Source: Desulfoprunum benzoelyticum
GTDB taxonomy: Bacteria > Desulfobacterota > Desulfobulbia > Desulfobulbales > Desulfocapsaceae
Assembly: GCF_014201505.1 (NCBI RefSeq)
Contig: NZ_JACHEO010000015.1
Location: forward strand, 1-64,000
DNA: 64,000 nucleotides
Reading direction: 5' to 3'
This document shows positions 57,176-64,000 of this stretch, in pieces; within the stretch, counting starts at the first letter, position 1; the number at the start of each line of letters is the position of its first letter. The translations under genes were made by a program, and so were the position numbers. The notes under the pieces are model-generated. The model saw nothing but the letters and a program-made list of their open reading frames with translations. It made no database searches and had not been told where the DNA came from.

Positions 57176-59731
57176 TTACTTGAACCGACCGCAGCATTTT
57201 TTGTATTTCTTGCCCGATCCGCAGGGGCAATCGGCGTTCCTGCCGATCTTGTCCCCTTCCCGCCGCACCGGCTGCTTGCCCCCCTCGTCCCCTTCGGCCA
57301 GGTGCCGGCTCAGCAGGCGTTCCTGCTCCTCCGCCTGTTTCCGCCGCCGTTCCTCTTCCAGACGCTCAACCTCCTCCGGATCGATTACCCGCACCCTGAA
57401 CAGGTGCGAGACAGTCTGCTGCTTGATGGTATGAATGACCCCGGTAAAGAGTTGGAAGGCCTCGCGTTTGTACTCATTCAACGGGTTTTTCTGGCCATAA
57501 CCGCGTAGACCGATGCCCTCCTTGAGGTGGTCCATCGCCAGCAAATGCTCTTTCCAGTGGGTGTCCACCATCTGCAGCAGCAGCAGCTTTTCCAGCTGCC
57601 GCTGGGTCTCGGGGCCATTGCGCTCCTCCTGCGCCCGATACGCCTGCCGGACCAACTCCATCACCCGCTCCCGCAGCGTCTCCGCCTGCAGGTCGCGACG
57701 CTCGTCCTCCGGCCAGTCCAACGGGAAATTGAAGGTTTCGGCGATCCGATCGGCCAGGGCCGGCCAATCCCAACTCTCCGAGTCCGTACGTCCCTCGGCG
57801 ACATCAGCGACGATCCCGTCGACCAGTTCGGCGACCATATCCTGAATCGCCCCGGCCACATCGTCGTCCTCGAGGACCTCGCGGCGCTGGCGATAAATGA
57901 CCTCGCGCTGCTTGTTCATGACGTCGTCATATTCGAGGAGATGCTTGCGGATATCGAAATGATGGCCCTCGACCTTGCGCTGCGCATTCTCGATCGCCCG
58001 GCTGACCATGCTGTGTTCGATCGGTTCATCCTCCTCCATGCCCAGCTTGTCCATGATGCTGGTGATCCGACCGGATCCGAAGATCCGCAGCAGATCGTCC
58101 TCGAGCGACAGATAGAAGCGCGAGGAACCGGGATCGCCCTGCCGCCCCGAGCGGCCGCGCAGCTGGTTGTCGATGCGGCGCGACTCGTGCCGGGAGGTGC
58201 CGAGAATATGGAGGCCGCCGACCTCGCGCACCCCTTCGCCGAGCTTGATATCGGTGCCGCGGCCGGCCATGTTGGTAGCGATCGTCACCCGCCCGTACTG
58301 CCCGGCAAGGGCGATGATTTCGGCCTCGCGGGCGTGGTGTTTGGCGTTCAGGACCTCGTGTTCGATCTTCTCCTTTTTCAGCATCGCCGCGATCTTTTCC
58401 GACACGTCGATGGAGATGGTGCCGACCAGCACCGGTCGCCCCGCCTCGTGCATCTGCTTGATCTCGCGAACCACCGCCCGGTATTTGGCCGCCTCGTTCT
58501 TGTAGATGACATCGGCGTAGTCATCACGGACCATCGGCTGGTTGGTGGGCATGACGACGACATCGAGATTGTAGATCTTCTTGAATTCCGGGGCCTCGGT
58601 ATCGGCGGTACCGGTCATGCCGGCCAGCTTGTCGTACATCCGGAAGTAGTTCTGGAAGGTGATCGAGGCCAGCGTCTGGTTTTCCTTTTCAATCTTGACA
58701 TTCTCCTTGGCCTCCAGCGCTTGGTGCAGGCCGTCGCTGTAACGGCGCCCCTCCATGGTCCGACCGGTGAACTCGTCGACGATCACGACCTGACCGTTGC
58801 TGACGATATAGTCGACATCACGCTGGAACAGCACATGGGCCTTCAAGGCCTGATTGAGGTGGTGCAGTTTTTCGATGCTGCCCGGATCGTAGAGATTGTC
58901 GACCTCGAGCAGTTCCTCGCCAAGGGCCACCCCGTCATCGGTGAGTGAGACCTGGCGGGCCTTTTCGTCAACAGTATAATGGACGTCGCGCTGGAAACGG
59001 GGGAGGATTTTGTCGACGTTCTTGTACAGATCGGTAGAGATGTCGGCGGGACCGGAGATGATCAACGGGGTCCGCGCCTCATCGATCAGGATCGAGTCGA
59101 CCTCGTCGACAATGGCATAGTTGAAACCGCGCTGACAGAAATCGCGCAACTCGAATTTCATGTTGTCGCGCAGGTAATCGAAGCCGAGCTCGTTATTGGT
59201 GCCGTAGGTGATGTCGGCGGCATAGGCGGCGCGGCGGGCCTGGTCGTCCATCTCGTGGACGATCTTACCGACGCTCATGCCGAGAAAGGTATAGACCTTG
59301 CCCATCCATTCGGCGTCGCGGCCGGCCAGATAATCGTTGACCGTTACGACGTGCACGCCCTTGCCGGTCAGGCCGTTGAGGTAGACAGGCAGGGTCGAGG
59401 TCAGGGTCTTGCCCTCACCGGTCTTCATCTCGGCAATCTTGCCCTGGTGAAGGATGATGCCGCCGACCAGCTGAACGTCATAGTGGCGTTCACCGAGAAC
59501 CCGGCGCGCCGCCTCCCGGATGGTCGCGAAGGATTCGGGCAGCAGGTCGTCGAGCGGTTCGCCCTTGGCCAGCCGCTCCTTGAATTCGACCGTCCTGGCC
59601 GCCAGCGCCGCATCGTCGAGCGGTTGCACCGTTTTCTCGAGCTCGTTGATCCGGTTGACCTGCGGCTGAATCTGCTTCAGGACCCGGTCGTTCTTGCTGC
59701 CGAAAATCTTGGTGAGGATTGTTCCAATCAT
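57176..59731 (-). CDS. secA: Preprotein translocase ATPase SecA
   Basis: Motor of the Sec export system, 851 residues. Walker A is [20 protein letters not shown]; the second nucleotide domain has [15 protein letters not shown] and [20 protein letters not shown]; the preprotein-binding region lies between. The C-terminus ends in a zinc-binding SEC-C motif ([20 protein letters not shown]), for SecB or ribosome contact. It is slightly shorter than E. coli SecA (901). No strong ribosome site precedes the ATG at 59731. Confidence 0.98.
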   Translation of the reverse strand: MIGTILTKIFGSKNDRVLKQIQPQVNRINELEKTVQPLDDAALAARTVEFKERLAKGEPLDDLLPESFATIREAARRVLGERHYDVQLVGGIILHQGKIAEMKTGEGKTLTSTLPVYLNGLTGKGVHVVTVNDYLAGRDAEWMGKVYTFLGMSVGKIVHEMDDQARRAAYAADITYGTNNELGFDYLRDNMKFELRDFCQRGFNYAIVDEVDSILIDEARTPLIISGPADISTDLYKNVDKILPRFQRDVHYTVDEKARQVSLTDDGVALGEELLEVDNLYDPGSIEKLHHLNQALKAHVLFQRDVDYIVSNGQVVIVDEFTGRTMEGRRYSDGLHQALEAKENVKIEKENQTLASITFQNYFRMYDKLAGMTGTADTEAPEFKKIYNLDVVVMPTNQPMVRDDYADVIYKNEAAKYRAVVREIKQMHEAGRPVLVGTISIDVSEKIAAMLKKEKIEHEVLNAKHHAREAEIIALAGQYGRVTIATNMAGRGTDIKLGEGVREVGGLHILGTSRHESRRIDNQLRGRSGRQGDPGSSRFYLSLEDDLLRIFGSGRITSIMDKLGMEEDEPIEHSMVSRAIENAQRKVEGHHFDIRKHLLEYDDVMNKQREVIYRQRREVLEDDDVAGAIQDMVAELVDGIVADVAEGRTDSESWDWPALADRIAETFNFPLDWPEDERRDLQAETLRERVMELVRQAYRAQEERNGPETQRQLEKLLLLQMVDTHWKEHLLAMDHLKEGIGLRGYGQKNPLNEYKREAFQLFTGVIHTIKQQTVSHLFRVRVIDPEEVERLEEERRRKQAEEQERLLSRHLAEGDEGGKQPVRREGDKIGRNADCPCGSGKKYKKCCGRFK

Positions 59732-59824
59732 TTGTCGTTGTGAAATTGAGGTGAAATATCCATTGCCGCGGTTCGCGCCGGTTATCGAAGCTGCCGATCG
59801 TTAAGCGAAGGCGGCATCGCCATC

Positions 59825-60295
59825 TTACGCCTCCGGTTCCCAGGTGCTGTCGAACTGCAGCGCATCCTCGTCACAGTCCGGAAACTTGTGGCAGTGGAGA
59901 CAATCACTCCAGATCTTGTGCGGCAGATTTTTTTTATCGATATCCCGGAACCCGAGTTTGCGGAAAAATCCGGGTTGATACGTCAGTGTAAACACCCGTT
60001 CGATCCCCAGTGTAGCGGCTTCGTCAAGACAGACCCGAACCAGCCGGGAACCGATACCGCGACCCTGGAGATTGCGATCCACCGCCAGTGAACGGATTTC
60101 AGCGAGGTTGTCCCAGGTGATCTGCAGGGCGCAGACGCCGATCAACATATCATCGTCGTCGATAAAGACGACGAAGTCCCGCAGCTTGTCGTAGAGGGAG
60201 CTGATCGATCGGGGAAGCAGCAACCCGTCACCGGCGAAACTGTTGATGAGGGCGTGAATATTCTTCACGTCCTCCATCCGTGCAGCACGTATCAT
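59825..60295 (-). CDS. GNAT acetyltransferase, likely short N-acetylglutamate synthase
   Basis: A 156-residue GNAT protein. Motif A is EIRSLAVDRNLQGRGIGSRL, preceded by VVFIDDDDMLIGVCALQITW; the C-terminal block LGFRDIDKKNLPHKIWSDCL with CHKFPDCDE is characteristic of short, kinase-less N-acetylglutamate synthases. These prime the arginine pathway by acetylating glutamate. ArgJ (51029) recycles the acetyl group, so this one would be anaplerotic. The ATG at 60295 is used; another at 60301 is possible. Confidence 0.8.
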   Translation of the reverse strand: MIRAARMEDVKNIHALINSFAGDGLLLPRSISSLYDKLRDFVVFIDDDDMLIGVCALQITWDNLAEIRSLAVDRNLQGRGIGSRLVRVCLDEAATLGIERVFTLTYQPGFFRKLGFRDIDKKNLPHKIWSDCLHCHKFPDCDEDALQFDSTWEPEA

Positions 60296-60375
60296 ATGCA
60301 TCACATCCGCTTGCGGGTCGACAGCTCAACCCGCCGTTGAAGCCAGAGAGGGGTTGGTTTCAGACAAAACTCAGG

Positions 60376-60615
60376 TCACCGGTCGGGACCATTCTGCCGC
60401 TCTATCCCGAACAGCGGGGCGATAACCGCCAGACCGACGTCGACCAGTGATTGCTGCCGGGATGAAGGGGGCTGGAGCAGCGCCTGGCCCGTCCACACCC
60501 CGAGGACGAACATCCACAGGCAGATGCAGACGCAGACCACCATAATCGCGGTGACGCCGCTCCAACTCAGCTCGAACCTGACCTGGCGGTTCTGTTTCAT
60601 CTCCCGAGCACACAT
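60376..60615 (-). CDS. Small single-span membrane protein after argS
   Basis: A 79-residue protein with one transmembrane helix (TAIMVVCVCICLWMFVLGVW) after a short basic N-terminus. It resembles the membrane anchors seen at the start of SPOR-domain proteins, but there is no SPOR domain, and the end is short. The start at 60615 lies 2 nt after the argS stop, which fits translational coupling. Function unknown; alternative ATG at 60600. Confidence 0.6.
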   Translation of the reverse strand: MCAREMKQNRQVRFELSWSGVTAIMVVCVCICLWMFVLGVWTGQALLQPPSSRQQSLVDVGLAVIAPLFGIERQNGPDR

Positions 60616-60617
60616 TC

Positions 60618-62276
60618 CTACATCTTTTCCGGGGCCGTCAGGCCGACAAAGGCCAGTCCATTGCCGAGGACCACGAGCAGGGCATCGACCAGGCACAGCC
60701 GGGCCCGACTCAGCGCGAGGTCCTCGGTGATCACTTTGTGTTTGTTATAGTAACTATGGAACTGGCCTGCAAGTTCCATCAGGTAAAAAATCACCTTGTG
60801 CGGCGCCAGTTCCAGGGCCGCGTTCTCAATCATCGCGGGGAAGGCCGACATGGTCTTGAACAGCAGCTGTTCCTCCGGTTGCACCAGCAGCGACAGATCG
60901 ACGGCGGCGCAGTCGGCCCGCTCCACCCCTTTCTCCCGCGCCTGGGCCAGGATCGAGCAGAGCCGGGCATGGGCGTACTGGACATAGTAAACGGGGTTCT
61001 CCTGGCTTTCCTTGGTCGCCAGATCGAGATCGAACTCGAGCTGGCTGTCGGCCCTGCGCATCATGAAGAAAAAGCGGACGACATCGACGCCGACCTCGTT
61101 CATCAGCTCATCGACGGTGACGAAGGTCGCCTTGCGGGTCGACATCTTGACCTGCCGGCCCTCACGGGTCAGGGTGACGAACTGGTGCAGCACCACCGTC
61201 ACCTTGCTGTCGTCGTAGCCCAGCGCCCGCACCCCCGACAGGACGTCCGGCACCGTGGCGATATGGTCCGACCCGAAGATGTCGACGAGCCAGTCGAAAT
61301 TGCGGCGGAACTTCTCGCGATGGTAGGCGATGTCCGGCAGGCGGTAGGTCGGCTCGCCGGTGTTCTTGATGATGACCCGGTCCTTCTCCTGGCCGAACTC
61401 GGTGGTCCGGAACCACACCGCCCCATCCTTTTCGTAGACGTAGCCCTTGGCCCGCAGCTCGGCCACCACCTCGTCGATCTTGCCGTCCTCATACAGCGAA
61501 TGCTCGTTGAAGTAGTTGTCGAAGGTGATTCCCATCCGCTTCAGGGTGGCGGAGATATCGGCGAAGATATGGCGCTCGGCCTTCTCCTTGAAGGGAGTGA
61601 CATCGGCGTGATCCTTCAGGCTGTCACCGACCTCGGCGATCAGCGACCGGGCGATATCGAGGATGTAGTCGCCCTGGTAGCCGTCCTCCGGAAACTGACT
61701 CGGCAGCCCCAGCAACTCGAGGTAGCGGGCCCGGGTCGACTCGCCCAGGACCCGCATCTGCCGCCCGGCATCGTTGTAGTAATACTCACGAAAGACGTCG
61801 TGCCCGGTCACCGCCAGCAGGCGGGCGATCGAATCGCCAAGGATTGCCTGGCGGCCGTGACCGATGCTGAGCGGTCCGGTGGGATTGGCGCTGACGAATT
61901 CGACCATGACTTTCCGTCCGCCGCCGATGGTGCTGCGGCCGAAATCACGACCGCGGGCGATGACCTGCGGAATGACCTCACGCCAGACCCCGGGGCGGAT
62001 ATAGATGTTGACAAAACCCGGCCCGGCGACCTCGACGTGATCGACCAGATCGCCGCTGTTCTCGAGCATGGCCGCAATCTTCGCCGCCAGTTGCCGGGGA
62101 TTGGCCTTCTCGATGCCGGCCAGAACCAGGGCCATATTGGTGGCATAATCGCCCTGGCCTTCGCGTTTCGGCAATTCGAGGGCGAACCTGCCGGCCCCGG
62201 CGGCCGACCAGGCCCCTTCGGCCACACCCCGATCAAAACACTCCTCAAGGACACCTTTCAAGCGTGAACGGATCAT
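60618..62276 (-). CDS. argS: Arginyl-tRNA synthetase
   Basis: Charges tRNA-Arg. A 552-residue class I synthetase: N-terminal additional domain, then VEFVSANPTGPLSIGHGRQA (HIGH-like HGRQ), ILDIARSLIAEVGDSLKDHA, and the KMSKS equivalent VKMSTRKATFVTVDEL. The anticodon-binding DALR-type C-terminus ends in LVVLGNGLAFVGLTAPEKM. Its ATG overlaps the alr stop as ATGA. It lies between alr and the small membrane protein gene. Confidence 0.97.
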   Translation of the reverse strand: MIRSRLKGVLEECFDRGVAEGAWSAAGAGRFALELPKREGQGDYATNMALVLAGIEKANPRQLAAKIAAMLENSGDLVDHVEVAGPGFVNIYIRPGVWREVIPQVIARGRDFGRSTIGGGRKVMVEFVSANPTGPLSIGHGRQAILGDSIARLLAVTGHDVFREYYYNDAGRQMRVLGESTRARYLELLGLPSQFPEDGYQGDYILDIARSLIAEVGDSLKDHADVTPFKEKAERHIFADISATLKRMGITFDNYFNEHSLYEDGKIDEVVAELRAKGYVYEKDGAVWFRTTEFGQEKDRVIIKNTGEPTYRLPDIAYHREKFRRNFDWLVDIFGSDHIATVPDVLSGVRALGYDDSKVTVVLHQFVTLTREGRQVKMSTRKATFVTVDELMNEVGVDVVRFFFMMRRADSQLEFDLDLATKESQENPVYYVQYAHARLCSILAQAREKGVERADCAAVDLSLLVQPEEQLLFKTMSAFPAMIENAALELAPHKVIFYLMELAGQFHSYYNKHKVITEDLALSRARLCLVDALLVVLGNGLAFVGLTAPEKM

Positions 62277-63433
62277 CTCTTCCCATCAATGTGAATTCTG
62301 CTGTTATTGTTGCCGAACAGACAGAGGACCTCATAGCTGATGGTCCCCATCCAGCCGGCAATCTCGTCTGCCGTGATCTCCGCATCGTCCTGTCGTCCCA
62401 GCAGCACGACCTCGTCACCGACCGCGACCCCGGGGATCTCGGTGACATCGACCATGCACAGGTTCATGCAGATCCGGCCCCGGACCGGCGCCCGCCGACC
62501 GTGAATCAAGACCTCACCCCGATTCGAAAGATCGCGGAGATAGCCGTCCTCATAGCCGAGCGGCAGGACGGCTATCGTGGTCGGCCGGGTGGTGACGTAC
62601 GTATGGCCGTAACTGATGCCGCTGCCGGCCGGCAGGTCCCTGACCTGGGCGACCCGGGTGACGAACGACATCACCGGTTGCAATCTCGCCCCAGCACCCA
62701 GGTCATCACTCGCGCCGCCGTCAGGATAACAGCCGTAGAGCGAGATGCCGGCCCGTACCATATTGCAGTGCATGCCCGGAAAATACATGGTCGCCCCGGA
62801 ATTGGCGATATGACGGACACCGGTGAAACCGGCGCCGAGCCGGTCGATGGTTTCCTGAAAGCAGGAAAATACTTGCGGCGTACTCGCCGCCTGACGCTGG
62901 TCGGCCTCCGGCAGATGGGCCATGATCCCGGCCAGAAAAATCCCGGGCAGGTTGTCGATCCGCTGTTTGAAGGCAGGAACCTCGGCCGGCAACAGGCCGA
63001 GTCGGCCCATGCCGCAATCTATCTTCAGATGCACCCCGATCTCCCGCCCGTGCTGCACCGCCGCCTGCGACAATGCCTCGATATCCTGGTGAAGGAAGAC
63101 GACAGGGGTCAGATCGTAAAGAAGAAACTGCTCCGCTTCTTCCGCCACAAAACCGAGAAGGACAAAAATGTCGCCACCGATTCCGGCCCGGCGCAGGGTA
63201 ACCGCCTCGACCAGTTCGGCAACGCCGTAGATCCGGCAGCCGCAGCCGGCCAGAACGGCGGCGGTCTCCGTCATGCCATGGCCATAGGCATCGCCCTTGA
63301 CCATCGCCATCACTGCGACACCAGGCCCGACTTCTTCGGTTATTGTGTTGAAATTATGTCGCAGGGCCCGGCGATCGATGCGGACCTGATTCCGTGATAC
63401 CACCTGTGTCTGTTCACTCACCATGACAGTCAT
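62273..63433 (-). CDS. alr: Alanine racemase
   Basis: Makes D-alanine for peptidoglycan. A 386-residue fold-type III PLP enzyme: the PLP lysine is in VAVMAMVKGDAYGHGMTETA, GISLYGCYPDGG follows, and the second catalytic base is the Tyr in AGSGISYGHTYVTTRPT. RGRICMNLCMVDVTEIPGVA binds the substrate. The ATG at 63433 overlaps the upstream gene's stop (ATGA) and is preferred to a far longer frame. It precedes argS with another ATGA overlap. Confidence 0.95.
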   Translation of the reverse strand: MTVMVSEQTQVVSRNQVRIDRRALRHNFNTITEEVGPGVAVMAMVKGDAYGHGMTETAAVLAGCGCRIYGVAELVEAVTLRRAGIGGDIFVLLGFVAEEAEQFLLYDLTPVVFLHQDIEALSQAAVQHGREIGVHLKIDCGMGRLGLLPAEVPAFKQRIDNLPGIFLAGIMAHLPEADQRQAASTPQVFSCFQETIDRLGAGFTGVRHIANSGATMYFPGMHCNMVRAGISLYGCYPDGGASDDLGAGARLQPVMSFVTRVAQVRDLPAGSGISYGHTYVTTRPTTIAVLPLGYEDGYLRDLSNRGEVLIHGRRAPVRGRICMNLCMVDVTEIPGVAVGDEVVLLGRQDDAEITADEIAGWMGTISYEVLCLFGNNNSRIHIDGKR

Positions 63434-63864
63434 CCGTTGAATTGCCGCCGCACCCGCCAGGCATGCCTGCTCGACAGCACCAGGGCCCAGCCGATCATGG
63501 CATAGAGGGTTCCGAGCACCGCTACCGGGATGTTTGACCGGCGAAGCAGGTAACCCATCGCCATCATCGCCAGCACCAGTAACCAGGTCCTGATGGAATA
63601 CACCGCTCCGACACAGGCCGTGCCGTTGAAACAGAGAATCCGCTGGATGCCTTTCCTCGCCGTCCGGTCGAGAATCAGCAGCGATTTGACGCTGCCCAGC
63701 AGCAGAGCGGGAATGAACAGCCACAAGGAGTCGGCCGACTGCAGCCACAGACCGCCGCGCACAAGCAGCCACAGACCGACGGTTGTCCACAATACCGCGG
63801 ACAGAAGCAGATGTACCCGTTTGTCGACACCAGGCGTGAACCGTTTCAGACCGCTGGCCGTCAC
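63430..63864 (-). CDS. Four-helix membrane protein of unknown function
   Basis: A 144-residue protein with about four transmembrane helices (LLLSAVLWTTVGLWLLVRGG, ADSLWLFIPALLLGSVKSLL, SIRTWLLVLAMMAMGYLLRR, AVLGTLYAMIGWALVLSSRH) and basic ends. Not a recognised family. It starts with GTG at 63864 and overlaps alr (ATGA), so it is the first gene of the alr-argS unit. A terminator just upstream separates it from the next gene. Confidence 0.7.
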   Translation of the reverse strand: MTASGLKRFTPGVDKRVHLLLSAVLWTTVGLWLLVRGGLWLQSADSLWLFIPALLLGSVKSLLILDRTARKGIQRILCFNGTACVGAVYSIRTWLLVLAMMAMGYLLRRSNIPVAVLGTLYAMIGWALVLSSRHAWRVRRQFNG

Positions 63865-63878
63865 AACCGCATCCCGAA

Positions 63879-63919
63879 GAAAAAAAAGACAAGCCCATCC
63901 CCCGAAAGGAGGATGGGCT
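63879..63919 (-). terminator. Rho-independent terminator after the ferredoxin gene
   Basis: On the minus strand a 9-bp stem (63911-63919 with 63892-63900, ~10-nt loop) is followed by TTGTC and a run of eight to nine T residues. It ends the ferredoxin transcript that enters from beyond the window. Confidence 0.88.
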
Positions 63920-63946
63920 CGATATGGTACCTGGTGATCGCAGCTA

Positions 63947-64000
63947 TTACATCTCTGTTACAGTGATGGCGTTCTCAGGACATACTTCGACACAGGTCTC
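63947..64000 (-). CDS. Ferredoxin, 3' end only
   Basis: Reading leftward from the window edge, the codons give ETCVEVCPENAITVTEM and a TAA stop. This is the end of the second cluster motif of a small [4Fe-4S] ferredoxin (last Cys-Pro plus AITV). The rest lies outside the window. A terminator follows directly. Confidence 0.8.
   Translation of the reverse strand, partial: ETCVEVCPENAITVTEM

Noticed and set aside
57527..58948. 473-codon open frame opposite secA
   Set aside because: Shadow of secA in a GC-rich region. No recognisable motif or ribosome site.

Overview
The window looks like chromosomal DNA of a high-GC, Gram-negative anaerobe of the Desulfobacterota, most likely near the Desulfobulbales. 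This is inferred from gene content and order: the mercury-methylation pair hgcAB, the clusters rho-rpmE-prfA-prmC-murA and ispE-tRNA(Gln)-prs-rplY-pth-carD, a Cys-rich feo locus, KdnB, GDP-fucose genes, and an acetyl-CoA hydrolase/transferase fused to a GNAT domain. No rRNA, transposase, integrase, phage gene or CRISPR array was seen. Most of the window is GC-rich; the first ~850 bases are clearly more AT-rich.

Layout. 1-3.4 kb: small flavin-binding and membrane proteins, a TSUP exporter and two unknown genes. 3.5-8.6 kb: an ovothiol synthase (ovoA) with its own promoter, a KdnB-type iron alcohol dehydrogenase and a large unknown protein. 8.7-11.8 kb: the nucleotide-sugar operon galU-gmd-fcl. 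12.0-14.4 kb: arsR-hgcA-hgcB plus a membrane-anchored NifU-like protein. 14.5-21.7 kb: a Ser/Thr kinase, a phosphoesterase, the CoA-transferase/GNAT fusion, a MoxR/VWA pair and superoxide dismutase. 22-35.5 kb: a housekeeping block on the minus strand. 35.8-39.1 kb: gltX and glnS. 39.2-42.4 kb: feo iron uptake. 42.4-44.6 kb: a DUF4177-like protein and a secreted protein of about 21 MORN repeats. 44.6-52.2 kb: a tightly overlapping minus-strand operon argJ-CHAD-parA-sixA-MFS-Gate-avtA. 52.5-57 kb: cardiolipin synthase, ferritin-like protein, phosphoesterase and PPK2. 57-64 kb: secA, an N-acetylglutamate-synthase-like GNAT, argS, alr and the end of a ferredoxin gene.

The main result is in hgcA. 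The gene starts at 12404, in an ATGA overlap with arsR, and is interrupted in frame by a UGA at codon 36 (12509-12511), directly after a Cys codon. Twelve bases after the UGA begins a hairpin with a bulged U and a GGUC apical loop. Its loop lies 20 nt from the UGA, almost the geometry of the E. coli fdhF SECIS. The reading frame after the UGA encodes HgcA-like sequence well before the next possible start codon. I read this as a selenocysteine-containing HgcA that ordinary gene calling would truncate. The operon also has a near-ideal promoter whose -10 lies inside an ArsR-type palindrome.

Several genes point to protection against oxygen or metals (sod, ovoA, ferritin-like, arsR), others to cell-surface polysaccharide (galU, gmd, fcl, kdnB) and to polyphosphate biology (PPK2, CHAD/ParA/SixA).
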